Source: an uncultured Parabacteroides sp. (lineage in GTDB: Bacteria; Bacteroidota; Bacteroidia; Bacteroidales; Tannerellaceae). Taken from it: 18,226 nt of DNA. Below are positions 6,250 through 14,674 of the stretch, in pieces. Location of the stretch: positions 1-18,226 of the forward strand of contig URGO01000052.1 in NCBI GenBank assembly GCA_900547435.1, given 5' to 3'. A program made the position numbers and the translations under genes. Under the pieces are notes generated by a model that did not search any database, was not told the DNA's origin, and worked only from the letters and a program-made list of their open reading frames with translations. The stretch's first letter is position 1, and every line of letters begins with the position of its first letter.

Positions 6250-7533
6250 ATGTTGAGAATTGAAAAGTTCATTTTATTAGGAGTTTTGATGATAACTCAA
6301 TTGCCGATATGGGCACAGAACAATACAGCATCTCCTTATACGCGATTAGATTACGGAGAATTGGCTGACCGTTCATTCGGTGCTGGTCGTGCGATGGGTG
6401 GTGTAGGAATAGGATTACGTTCTCCTAAACAGATAAATCCGATGAATCCGGCATCATATAGTTGTATGGATTCGTTGACGTTTATTTTTGATTTCGGAGC
6501 TTCATTGCAGGCGGCAACTTTTAAGGATGCTTCGAATGAGTCCAAGAAATTGAATGGAAATATAGAATATATCGCTTTGCAATTTCCGATAACCCGCTGG
6601 TTGGCTATGAGTGCGGGATTATTACCCTATTCGTTTGTGGGGTATGAGTTTGGCGAACAGGCTGAGATAGGGGATGAGACCTATCAAAACACCTATTCCG
6701 GCAATGGCGGATTAAACGAATTGTACGGTGGATTGTCTATAGATATATGGAAGAAACGATTGGCGGTAGGCGCCAACTTCGGTTTCTTGTTTGGTAATGT
6801 GGAACATGCGCAGGATATGGCAATTTTGTCGAGTACGTCTTATCGGAATAACCGTACGCAACGTATTGAGATTCGGGATATGCGCATGAATTTCGGTATT
6901 CAATATACACATCCTCTGAGCGCAGAGGAAAGTCTGACTTTCGGAGCGACTTATTCGCCGAAGAATAGTTTAAATGCCAAGACATACGAAGGTTTGACAA
7001 GAACCGATTATAGCGGTAGCACAATTATAGAATCGTCTGTCGATACGATTAGCGGTGTTGCTTACGATTTGCCGAACACATTCGGTTTTGGCGTTTCCTA
7101 TATGAAGTATAATAAGTTGACTTTAGCTGCTGATTTCCAATATGAAGATTGGGGTAATTCGCAATACAGAGGCGAAAGTGGAAATTTCCAGAATCGCAAG
7201 CGTGTAGCAGTTGGGGCGGAGTTTCTTCCGGATAACCGAAATAAGAATTATTTCAAACAGATAAGATACCGCGTAGGATTTCATTATAATAATTCTTATG
7301 TGAAGGTGAACCGTAGTGCGGAGAACGATTATAAAGGCTATGGATATAATGAGTACGGAGTCAGTGTCGGTTTGGGATTGCCGGTAATGGATTACCGCTC
7401 GTTGGTCAATGTAGCTTTTGAATATGTGAAGGTTAAGCCGGAACATGTGTCGTTGATTGACGAACAGTATTTCCGGGTTACCTTGAATTATACGTTCAAT
7501 GAACGTTGGTTCTATAAGTTTAAGTTGAATTAA
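6250..7533 (+). CDS. FadL-like outer-membrane beta-barrel protein
   Basis: A 427-residue exported protein. Residues 1-22 are a signal peptide with cleavage predicted after WAQ. The mature part is rich in alternating aromatic/hydrophobic and polar residues with many glycines, as in a beta-barrel. The N-terminal segment containing GRAMGGVGIG and NPMNPASYS resembles the FadL/OmpP1 and PorV-like barrel families of Bacteroidota, in which an Asn-Pro-Ala motif near the N-terminus is common. The last strand ends with alternating aromatic residues (RWFYKFKLN). It is the first gene of a cluster that continues 34 bp later with a periplasmic TPR protein and then lptC. It may transport a hydrophobic ligand or serve envelope assembly; the substrate cannot be read from the sequence. 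Confidence 0.8.
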   Translation: MLRIEKFILLGVLMITQLPIWAQNNTASPYTRLDYGELADRSFGAGRAMGGVGIGLRSPKQINPMNPASYSCMDSLTFIFDFGASLQAATFKDASNESKKLNGNIEYIALQFPITRWLAMSAGLLPYSFVGYEFGEQAEIGDETYQNTYSGNGGLNELYGGLSIDIWKKRLAVGANFGFLFGNVEHAQDMAILSSTSYRNNRTQRIEIRDMRMNFGIQYTHPLSAEESLTFGATYSPKNSLNAKTYEGLTRTDYSGSTIIESSVDTISGVAYDLPNTFGFGVSYMKYNKLTLAADFQYEDWGNSQYRGESGNFQNRKRVAVGAEFLPDNRNKNYFKQIRYRVGFHYNNSYVKVNRSAENDYKGYGYNEYGVSVGLGLPVMDYRSLVNVAFEYVKVKPEHVSLIDEQYFRVTLNYTFNERWFYKFKLN

Positions 7534-7567
7534 TGAATCAGTTAACTTTAATAGAAGATAATAAAGT

Positions 7568-8932
7568 ATGAAGATCAAAGTTTTATTATTAGCTCTTGGC
7601 TGCACAATGGGAACATTGGGAGCTTACGCCCAGAAAGGCGTGGACAACGGAACACGGTTTGGTTCTGGAGAAGATAGCGTTCGTTGTATCACAAACATCA
7701 GTTTGTTCGTGCCTTACGCTAAAGGCGGAAATTATAAGGACGCTCAGGAATTTTGGAAGATTGCCTATACAGAATGTCCGGCTTCTACAAAAGATCTTTA
7801 TTTGTATGGCGTACGTATTGTCGCTTGGCAGATTGAGAATGAAAAGGATCCTGCAAAAAAGGCTCAATTGTTAGACGATTTGATGGCGGTTTATGACAAT
7901 CGTGTGAAGTATTTCGGTAATGATAAACGATACGGTAAAGACTGGATTGTGGCAAATAAAGCCGAAGATTATGTGAAATATGCAGGTGATAAGTTGGATG
8001 CAGATAAGATGTATGGCTGGCTGAAGGAGGTTGTTGATGAGAAAGGCAACGCTTGCGAGGTGAAAGCTACTTCTTATTTGATGTTTGCTTCTTTGAAGAA
8101 ATTGCAGGCTGATCCGAATTTTAAAGATCAATATATTCAGGATTATTTGAAATGTGCAGAGATTATAGATGCACAGATTCAGGCTGCTACTGCTGCTAAT
8201 AACCAAAAAGAACTGAAGACTTTACAGGCTTACCAGACAAATGTAGAGTCAAACTTCGCTAATAGTGGCGCGGCTGATTGCGAAACATTGGCTAATGTGT
8301 ATGGCCCGAAACTGGATGAAAACAAAGATAATCTGCCGTTCTTGAAGCAGACTATCGCTTTGTTGAGAAAGTCTCGTTGTCAGGAATTGGATGTTTATTT
8401 CAAGGCTTCTGAGTATGCACACGCTATCGAACCGACTGCGGAATCAGCTGTAGGTTTGGCAAAGCAGGCTGTAAAGAAAAAAGATTATGATACAGCTATC
8501 AAACGCTTTGAAGAGGCTATCGGTTTGGAAACTGATGCAAACACCAAGGCTGAAGATTATTATATGATGGCTTTACTTGAATATGAACAGAACAAGTATA
8601 CAAAAGCTCGTGAAGATTGCCGGAAAGCGGTTGAGCTGAATCCGAATTATGGTGCTCCTTATATGTTGATCGGTAATATGTATGCTTCTACGGCTAAGTC
8701 TGTTTATCCGAGTGACCCTGTTCTTATGAGAGCTGTGTATTATGCTGCTATTGATAAGTTCTCAAAAGCAAAACAGGTTGATCCGAGTTGTGCAGAAGAG
8801 GCTAATAAGCTGATTGGTTCTTATTCGGCACACTTGCCTTCAACAGAAGAAGTCTTTATGCATCCGGATTTGGAAAAAGGAAAACCATTTACTATTGGTG
8901 GTTGGATCGGCGAGACGGTTACAGTTAGATAA
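7568..8932 (+). CDS. Periplasmic tetratricopeptide-repeat protein
   Basis: A 454-residue protein with a signal peptide (residues 1-22, cleavage after AYAQ). The central part is helical. The clearest TPR repeats are at about 295-372, where A-x-KR-FEEAI, DYYMMALLEYEQ, A-REDCRKAVELNP and YMLIGNMY follow TPR spacing. There is no enzyme motif; TPR proteins scaffold complexes. It lies 34 bp after the barrel gene and is followed directly by lptC in the same reading frame, so it probably acts in outer-membrane biogenesis with its neighbours. The specific partner is unknown. Confidence 0.82.
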   Translation: MKIKVLLLALGCTMGTLGAYAQKGVDNGTRFGSGEDSVRCITNISLFVPYAKGGNYKDAQEFWKIAYTECPASTKDLYLYGVRIVAWQIENEKDPAKKAQLLDDLMAVYDNRVKYFGNDKRYGKDWIVANKAEDYVKYAGDKLDADKMYGWLKEVVDEKGNACEVKATSYLMFASLKKLQADPNFKDQYIQDYLKCAEIIDAQIQAATAANNQKELKTLQAYQTNVESNFANSGAADCETLANVYGPKLDENKDNLPFLKQTIALLRKSRCQELDVYFKASEYAHAIEPTAESAVGLAKQAVKKKDYDTAIKRFEEAIGLETDANTKAEDYYMMALLEYEQNKYTKAREDCRKAVELNPNYGAPYMLIGNMYASTAKSVYPSDPVLMRAVYYAAIDKFSKAKQVDPSCAEEANKLIGSYSAHLPSTEEVFMHPDLEKGKPFTIGGWIGETVTVR

Positions 8933-8941
8933 TTGCATTGT

Positions 8942-9607
8942 ATGATTCAACGTTTTCGAGGTAAAACGGATATGCAGAGCATAACAACTACAGCATCTGT
9001 AGTTGTTATGCTTCTTTTGTTTTCGGTTACTCTTTTTTCCTGCAATCAGGAGGTAAAAGAGGTGGTTGAGGTCTCTTCTGATCCGGAAAAAAGTTATACG
9101 ATGAAAGCAACGCAGGTCAATACATTGATTTCAGACTCTGGCATTACGCGGTATCGGGTTAAGGCAAAAGAGTGGTTGGTGTTTGGAAATGCTAAAGAAC
9201 CTCATTCTTATTTCCCGGAAGGCATTTATGTGGAGAAGTTTGATACAACGTTTCATACTGAGGCGAGCATTAAGGCTGATACTGCTTATTATTTTGATAA
9301 GAAAGGGTTATGGCGGCTGATTGGAAATGTTGAAGTGGAAAGCTTGCAAGGTGAACGTTTTAATACATCTGAATTGTTTTGGGACCAGAAAGCGGAAAAA
9401 GTATATTCTGATAAATATATCCGGATTCAGCAGAAAGAACAGATTATTACAGGAGTCGGATTTGAATCTAATCAAAATATGACGCGTTATCGTATATTCA
9501 ATTCTCAAGGTGAATTCCCGGTAGAAGAGGAGGTCACTCCTTCTGCTCCTGCGGATAGTGTAAATACAGAGAATGTTATCGTGGTAGATAGTTTGAAAGA
9601 AGAATAA
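8942..9607 (+). CDS. lptC: LptC-like LPS export lipoprotein
   Basis: LptC bridges the inner-membrane LptBFG transporter to periplasmic LptA, passing lipopolysaccharide toward the outer membrane. Numbered from the ATG at 8942, this 221-residue protein has a basic n-region (RFRGK), a hydrophobic stretch and LFSC, a lipoprotein lipobox, as is usual for Bacteroidota LptC. The body has the LptC/OstA-type beta pattern with YRVKAKEW, YFPEGIYVEKFD, ADTAYYF, GNVEVES, TSELFWDQ and the terminal GVGFESNQNMTRYRI. The frame opens directly after the preceding TAA with a TTG at 8933. ATG 8942 is preferred because it keeps the charged n-region, whereas ATG 9008 would leave almost no signal peptide. A perfect inverted repeat at 8978-9012 lies within the signal-peptide codons. 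Other lpt genes are not in the window. Confidence 0.87.
   Translation: MIQRFRGKTDMQSITTTASVVVMLLLFSVTLFSCNQEVKEVVEVSSDPEKSYTMKATQVNTLISDSGITRYRVKAKEWLVFGNAKEPHSYFPEGIYVEKFDTTFHTEASIKADTAYYFDKKGLWRLIGNVEVESLQGERFNTSELFWDQKAEKVYSDKYIRIQQKEQIITGVGFESNQNMTRYRIFNSQGEFPVEEEVTPSAPADSVNTENVIVVDSLKEE
8978..9012. repeat. Perfect 16-bp inverted repeat inside lptC
   Basis: The left arm 8978-8993 (AGCATAACAACTACAG) and right arm 8997-9012 (CTGTAGTTGTTATGCT) are exact reverse complements around a 3-nt CAT loop. A T-rich stretch follows (9013-9024). As RNA this is a strong hairpin resembling an intrinsic terminator, placed about 50-80 bp after the TPR gene stop and 36 bp into lptC. Confidence 0.9.
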
Positions 9608-10867
9608 GTGGATAATATAGTAAACATAATAATTCCGTTGCTTTTTTCCGTATTCTTTTCGGGAATGGAGAGCGCTTTTCTCTCAGCTAATAAGCTTCGT
9701 TACGAATTGGATAAGAAGAATAAGAGCCTGACAAGTCGTATCTTGGATTTTTTCTTTCATAATCCGGAGTCGTTTATATCAACTATGTTGGTGGGCAATT
9801 GTATTGCTTTAGTCGTTTATGGTTTGCAGATAGCGGTAGGCTTGGAATTATGGCTTTCTTGTTTTGTTGAACCGATTCTTCTTGTTATTCTGATTGCCTC
9901 TTTGTTGGCTACTTTACTATGGCTTCTCGTCGGCGAGTTCTTGCCGCAGATTTTATTTCGGATCAACCCAAATCTGTCATTGAAGCTTTTTGCCGTTCCT
10001 TTATACATTATATATATAGTATTGTATCCTGTTTCGAAACTTTCATCGTTGCTTTCTTTTGTTATCTTGCGTTTGGCTGGAGTGAAAAATCTGAATGTGA
10101 CGAAAGTTTATACCTTAGGCAAGATGGATTTGAATGATTTTATCCAACAAAGTATTGATGAAGCTTCAGATAAATCGGATATGGATACAGAAGTGAAGAT
10201 GTTTCAGAATGCATTAGACTTCTCGAAGGTACGTTTGCGTGATTGCATGATTCCACGGACGGAGATAGTTGCGTGTGATAAAACCGTTTCTATGGATGAA
10301 CTCAGAACCCGCTTTATTGAGACCGGGTTGTCCAAAATCTTGGTCTATGATGAAAATATAGATAATATAATTGGTTACATTCATTCTTCGGAATTGTTTA
10401 ACCATCCGGATGATTGGACTGCAAGAATCCGTAAAGTGCCGATTGTGCCAGAAGCTATGGCGGCTAATAAATTGATGCGTGATTTGATGCAGGAAAAGAA
10501 GAGTCTGGCGGTTGTGGTGGATGAGTTTGGGGGGATAACAGGAATTGTTACATTGGAAGATTTGGTAGAGGAGATTTTTGGTGAGATAGAAGATGAACAT
10601 GATGTGAAAACTCGGATTGCTAAGAAAATAGCGGATGATGAGTATTTGTTGTCTGGCCGGACAGAGATTGATTCATTGAATGAAATGTTTGGTTTGGATT
10701 TGCCTGAATCGGATGATTATATCACGGTGGCCGGATTCATTTTGCATGTTTATCAGAAGTTTCCCAAACTGAATGAATCGGTGATTTATGGGAAATATTC
10801 GTTTAAAATAGTTAAAGTAACTGCCACAAAAATAGAGTTAGTGCGCATGAAAGTGCGGGAAGAGTGA
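9608..10867 (+). CDS. CNNM/CBS/CorC-domain membrane protein (hemolysin-family, GldE-like)
   Basis: A 419-residue protein with the usual three-part layout. An N-terminal DUF21/CNNM transmembrane region (about 1-180) begins SGMESAFLSANK. A CBS pair follows, starting at MIPRTEIVACD (from 214) and ending with the signature EFGGITGIVTLEDLVEEIFG (about 306-325). The C-terminal CorC_HlyC domain is about 345-419. Family members are linked to magnesium or other cation transport, and a related Bacteroidota subgroup is called GldE after gliding motility. The start is GTG at 9608: the codon before it is the in-frame TAA of lptC, and the next ATG would delete the first membrane helix. Translation is therefore probably coupled to lptC. 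The name hemolysin is historical and not evidence of lysis. Confidence 0.88.
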   Translation: MDNIVNIIIPLLFSVFFSGMESAFLSANKLRYELDKKNKSLTSRILDFFFHNPESFISTMLVGNCIALVVYGLQIAVGLELWLSCFVEPILLVILIASLLATLLWLLVGEFLPQILFRINPNLSLKLFAVPLYIIYIVLYPVSKLSSLLSFVILRLAGVKNLNVTKVYTLGKMDLNDFIQQSIDEASDKSDMDTEVKMFQNALDFSKVRLRDCMIPRTEIVACDKTVSMDELRTRFIETGLSKILVYDENIDNIIGYIHSSELFNHPDDWTARIRKVPIVPEAMAANKLMRDLMQEKKSLAVVVDEFGGITGIVTLEDLVEEIFGEIEDEHDVKTRIAKKIADDEYLLSGRTEIDSLNEMFGLDLPESDDYITVAGFILHVYQKFPKLNESVIYGKYSFKIVKVTATKIELVRMKVREE

Positions 10868-10907
10868 AAAAAAAGCTTGAAAATGATGTTGCTCTTTCTT
10901 TTTTTCG

Positions 10908-10915
10908 TATCTTCG
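10908..10915 (+). promoter_or_regulatory. Possible -7 box before the PpiD-like gene
   Basis: TATCTTCG differs from TAnnTTTG at one base and lies 47 bp before the start codon. No well-spaced TTTG -33 element was found; a TGTTG ends 16 nt upstream of the box, which is too close. The foldase gene may therefore be read mainly from the upstream cluster. Confidence 0.35.
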
Positions 10916-10961
10916 TGCCCTTAAATAGTAAAATATAAACTTTAAAAATAAAAAACGATAA

Positions 10962-13097
10962 ATGGCTACGCTGGAAAAAATTAGAAGCAAAGCAGGACTG
11001 CTGGTTCTCGTGGTGGGAGTGGCATTGTTCGCTTTTATCATCGGAGACTTTTTAAACTCTGGTTCGACTTATTTCAGACAATCACAGGAACGTATTGCTG
11101 AAGTAGATGGTGAAGTTATTAATATTCATGATTATCAGGCTCGCATCGATGAGATGACAGAAATGTACAAGATGCAGACCGGACAAACAAGCTTCCCGGA
11201 TGAGACTATGGCACAAATCCGGCAGAATGTGTTTGATACGATGGTTGAAGACATCGTATTAGGTGAAGCTACGGAAGAAATTGGGATAGAGGTTAGCCCT
11301 GAGGAATTGTTTGATATGGTGCAGGGCGAAAATATTTCTCCGTTGATTCAGCAGATGCCGATGTTTGCTAATCCGCAAACGGGCGTGTTTGATCGTAATG
11401 CATTATTGAATTTCTTGAAAGCAATTGATAGCGATAATATTGCTAGTATGCCTATCGAACAACAGGATCAGCTTATCAAAGCGCGTAATTTCTGGTTGTT
11501 TTGGGAAAAGAATATCAAACGTCAACGTTTGGAGCAGAAATATACTACTTTGTTGACCAAGGCGATTGGTGCGAACAAACTGGATGCGAAAGAATCATTT
11601 GAGGAAAATGCCAAGAGTGCGGACATTGCTTACGCTATGCAGGCTTATTCGACTATTTCGGATTCGACCATTCAGGTAAGCAAGGGAGAAGTCGAGAAAT
11701 TGTATAATCAGCGCAAGGAGTTGTTTAAACAGAAAGAAACGAAGGTCGTAAAATATATTTCTGTGGATATTCGCCCAAGTCAGGAGGATTATAATAATGC
11801 TCAGAAGGATATAGAATCTTTGAAAGATGAGTTCTCAACGAAAGAAAATGTTGCTGATTTGGTAAATGAAAACTCAGAAGTTCCATATGTGGATGCTTTC
11901 TTTACAGAGAAATCATTCGATCCGGAATTGAAACAGTTTGCTACAACGGCAGCTGTAGGTGATGTATATGGACCGGCTTTTGAGAATGATCGTTACAGAA
12001 TGTTTAAGTTGGTTGCTAAGACATCAGCTCCGGATTCAGTGAAAGTGAGCCATATCATGTTGGTAGGTAACACAGAAGCTGAGACTGCTGCTTTGGCAGA
12101 TAGCTTGATGGGTGTTTTGAAGAATGGCGGTGATTTTGCTGAATTGGCAAAACAATATTCTGCTGATCAGGCTAAGGAAAGAGGTGGCGAGCTGGGTTGG
12201 TTTACTGAAGTAACGGCCTTGAGAGGCGTCAATGAGGATTTCAAAGATGCGATTTTTTCAACACCGATTAACGAAGTGGTGGTTGTGAAATCTATGTATG
12301 GGACGCATTTGGTAAAAGTTACGGAAAAGACAGCTAATGTAACGAAGTATAAGGTTGCGGATATTGATATGACCGTTACTCCAAGTTCCAAGACATACAG
12401 CAATATCTATAATGATTTGAATCAGTTCTTGTCTAATAATCGCGATATCGCTAAATTGGATACAGCTGCTAAGAATGCCGGTTACAATTTAATTTCAAAT
12501 GTGTCGATAACTCCGGATAACCAGATACTGGGGACTATTAAGAGTTCTCGTCCTGTTGTTCGTTGGGCATTCCAGAATGGTAACGGTAGTGTTTCGGATA
12601 TCTTTGAGTGTGATGACAAATTTGTCATTGCTGCAGTAGAAAAGAGTTTGCCTGCCGGTTATGCTCCATTGGAACAAGTGGCTGCGGGATTGAAAGCTGA
12701 GCTGGTTGCTCAAAAGAAAGGTGATAAGATTGCAGAAGATTTAGCTGCCAAGAACTTGAGTACGGTTGATGCATATGCCCAGGCAATGAATTCATCGGTT
12801 GATAGTGTTAAGTTCATCTCTTTTGGCACACGTCGTATCTCAGGTATTGGAATGGAACCGAAACTGAATGCCGCTGTTTCTTTGGCTCAGGTTGACCAGG
12901 TGAGTGCTCCGGTGAAAGGAAATAATGGCGTATATGTATTTAAAGTATATGCAGAGAACAAGGATAGTAAAGAATATAATGAAGAAAATGCGATACGCGC
13001 ATGGGATGCCAATAATACTTATCGTATTTCCTTCCAAGCTATCCGTTCATTGATTGATAAAGCTGATGTCGAGGATAACCGTATCCGCTTTTATTAA
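10962..13097 (+). CDS. PpiD-like periplasmic peptidyl-prolyl isomerase / foldase (SurA N-terminal and parvulin domains)
   Basis: A 711-residue protein with a short cytoplasmic tail, one membrane helix (about 12-30, rich in Leu/Val/Ile) and a large periplasmic part. The SurA/PpiD-type N-terminal chaperone region follows the anchor, with EVDGEVINIHDYQARIDEM starting around residue 46. A parvulin (rotamase) domain spans about 358-452: VKVSHIML with His364, GGDFAELAKQYS, RGGELGWF and YGTHLVKV. The C-terminal chaperone-like half is typical of the long Bacteroidota PpiD proteins. Such proteins assist folding of exported and outer-membrane proteins at the inner membrane, which fits the barrel, LptC and TPR genes upstream. 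A terminator follows 43 bp after the stop. Confidence 0.9.
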   Translation: MATLEKIRSKAGLLVLVVGVALFAFIIGDFLNSGSTYFRQSQERIAEVDGEVINIHDYQARIDEMTEMYKMQTGQTSFPDETMAQIRQNVFDTMVEDIVLGEATEEIGIEVSPEELFDMVQGENISPLIQQMPMFANPQTGVFDRNALLNFLKAIDSDNIASMPIEQQDQLIKARNFWLFWEKNIKRQRLEQKYTTLLTKAIGANKLDAKESFEENAKSADIAYAMQAYSTISDSTIQVSKGEVEKLYNQRKELFKQKETKVVKYISVDIRPSQEDYNNAQKDIESLKDEFSTKENVADLVNENSEVPYVDAFFTEKSFDPELKQFATTAAVGDVYGPAFENDRYRMFKLVAKTSAPDSVKVSHIMLVGNTEAETAALADSLMGVLKNGGDFAELAKQYSADQAKERGGELGWFTEVTALRGVNEDFKDAIFSTPINEVVVVKSMYGTHLVKVTEKTANVTKYKVADIDMTVTPSSKTYSNIYNDLNQFLSNNRDIAKLDTAAKNAGYNLISNVSITPDNQILGTIKSSRPVVRWAFQNGNGSVSDIFECDDKFVIAAVEKSLPAGYAPLEQVAAGLKAELVAQKKGDKIAEDLAAKNLSTVDAYAQAMNSSVDSVKFISFGTRRISGIGMEPKLNAAVSLAQVDQVSAPVKGNNGVYVFKVYAENKDSKEYNEENAIRAWDANNTYRISFQAIRSLIDKADVEDNRIRFY

Positions 13098-13140
13098 TCC
13101 GAAGAGGGTATTTAACATCTTAAAATAAAATGAGATAGCG

Positions 13141-13177
13141 AAGCCGGAATCGTTGGATTCCGGCTTTGTTGTTCTAT
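13141..13177 (+). terminator. Rho-independent terminator after the PpiD-like gene
   Basis: AAGCCGGAATC (13141-13151) and GATTCCGGCTT (13156-13166) form a perfect 11-bp stem with a GTTG loop. The stem can be extended by G-U and C-G pairs. It is followed by a T-rich tail TGTTGTTCT. Confidence 0.85.
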
Positions 13178-13191
13178 GTTGCTTTGACCGG

Positions 13192-13207
13192 AAAGGTCGC
13201 AACCTTT
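13192..13207 (+). repeat. Small hairpin AAAGGT-CGCA-ACCTTT
   Basis: A perfect 6-bp inverted repeat with a 4-nt loop between the terminator and the ThrE promoter. It is short enough to be chance, but it is the only further structure seen in the 213-bp gap before the exporter gene. Confidence 0.3.
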
Positions 13208-13250
13208 TAGGTAGGCATGAATTTTTCTGATGCAGGCAGTACCTGTTCGG

Positions 13251-13282
13251 CTTGTAATAACGCTGTAGTCTTTGTAATTTTG
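13251..13282 (+). promoter_or_regulatory. Bacteroides-type promoter of the ThrE-like exporter gene
   Basis: CTTG (13251-13254, three of four bases of the TTTG -33 box), a 20-nt spacer and TAATTTTG (13275-13282, a perfect TAnnTTTG) lie 28 bp before the ATG. Confidence 0.65.
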
Positions 13283-13310
13283 CAGCCGAAAAATAAAGCA
13301 TAAGAAAAGT

Positions 13311-14663
13311 ATGGCAGAATACAAAGAAATGAATGAGCAGGAGGTGCTGTTGTTAAGACGGAAACTGGATTTGTTGTTGAGAACCGGAAAATTGTTGGTG
13401 GAGAGTGCGGCTGATACGAACCGTGTGGACCGGAATATGAAACGGGTCGCTGCCTTTTTAGGGATTCCGGAGGATAAATTGCATTTGGATATCCGCTGGT
13501 CGATGATTATGGTAAATGTGAGTGATGAGGCTCATTCGTTTTCCAAATTTCAGAAGTGCGAGAAGCACGGCATTAACATGACGGCAATTACAGAAATCAG
13601 CAAACTTTCGTGGCGAGCTATCGAACAGGATTACACGCTGGACCGATATGAAGAAGAACTGGACAGAATAGCTTGTCAGCCGCGTAATTATAAACCCTAT
13701 TTAGTCGCCATTTGTGCAGGATTTGCCTGTGGTGGATTCTGTAAGTTGTTTGGGGGGGATTGGATCGCCTTTTTGTTTGCTTCGATTTGTGCTTTTGCCG
13801 GGTTCCGAATACGTGCGCGTTGTATGGAATTCGGTATTAATGCTTATATGAGTATGGCGATTGCTGCTTTTATAGCCACTTGCCTGGCTTATTTGACATC
13901 GCTGACAGATTGGTCGTCTACCCCTTATCCCCCTTTGTTGGCTTGTGCGCTCTTTATTGTTCCGGGGGTTCCGCTGATCAACTTTGTTGACGATATGTTG
14001 GACAACTTTTTGCTGGTCGGCATAACGCGGGCGGCGAATACGGTTATGATGATTGGAGCGATGGCTTTCGGGATCGCTTTTGCTTTGCGCCTTTTCGTGA
14101 TGAATGATGTGACAATCGACCATAAATTCAGCGAGCTTAGTATGGTTCCACATGATCCTTATTATGTTTATGCCATTGCAGCAGCAATCTCGGCAATGGG
14201 TTTTTCGATGATATTTAATATCCAACGTCGTCTGCTTTGGGTAGTTGCTTTGGGAGGAATATTGGCTGTATGCACCCGTAATTTTGTCAACTTCGAGTTG
14301 GGATATGGACCGGTTGTAGGTTCATTTATGGGAAGTTTCGTGGTTAGTCTGATAGCTGTAAAAGCCGTATATTGGTTCGATGTGCCGAACCACGTGCTGA
14401 CGATACCTTCTGTTATTCCGATGATACCGGGTGTATTGATGTACCGTTCTTTGTTGGCATTTATCAATATGCATGGTGTGGTTGGAGAGGTTACGCATGC
14501 TTTTTATAATGGTATTAATTCGGCATTGATAATTTTCTGTATTTCGTTGGGTGTAGCTGTGCCAAACATCTTTGCCCGGCGTTATATAGCTAAAGATCGT
14601 CATAAACTTCTGGAACAGGAGTTGCAGAAGCGTAGAGAACGTGGCAAATTTATAGAATGGTAA
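13311..14663 (+). CDS. ThrE-family threonine/serine exporter
   Basis: A 450-residue inner-membrane protein combining both halves of the ThrE family. The N-terminal region (about 10-128) is soluble and carries LLLRTGKLLVESAADTNRVD and the conserved MIMVNVSD segment. From about 129 onward there are roughly ten membrane helices, including ACGGFCKLFGGDW, VPGVPLINFVDDMLD and, in the second half, IPMIPGVLMYRSL. ThrE exports threonine and serine in Corynebacterium; many bacteria split the two halves into separate genes, whereas here they are fused in the corynebacterial manner. The gene has its own promoter and is followed 11 bp later by a GNAT-nitrilase fusion, suggesting co-transcription. A tract of seven G residues lies at 13752-13758. 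The substrate is inferred from the family only. Confidence 0.88.
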   Translation: MAEYKEMNEQEVLLLRRKLDLLLRTGKLLVESAADTNRVDRNMKRVAAFLGIPEDKLHLDIRWSMIMVNVSDEAHSFSKFQKCEKHGINMTAITEISKLSWRAIEQDYTLDRYEEELDRIACQPRNYKPYLVAICAGFACGGFCKLFGGDWIAFLFASICAFAGFRIRARCMEFGINAYMSMAIAAFIATCLAYLTSLTDWSSTPYPPLLACALFIVPGVPLINFVDDMLDNFLLVGITRAANTVMMIGAMAFGIAFALRLFVMNDVTIDHKFSELSMVPHDPYYVYAIAAAISAMGFSMIFNIQRRLLWVVALGGILAVCTRNFVNFELGYGPVVGSFMGSFVVSLIAVKAVYWFDVPNHVLTIPSVIPMIPGVLMYRSLLAFINMHGVVGEVTHAFYNGINSALIIFCISLGVAVPNIFARRYIAKDRHKLLEQELQKRRERGKFIEW

Positions 14664-14674
14664 TACTAAAAGAT

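Noticed and set aside
9608..10867. Hemolysin / virulence factor
   Set aside because: The name comes from an old annotation of the HlyC/CorC family; CNNM, CBS and CorC domains point to a cation-related membrane protein, not a toxin.
13098..13310. A small RNA or tRNA gene in the gap before the exporter
   Set aside because: The gap is explained by a terminator and a promoter; no tRNA arms or T-loop were found, and the remaining 6-bp hairpin is weak.
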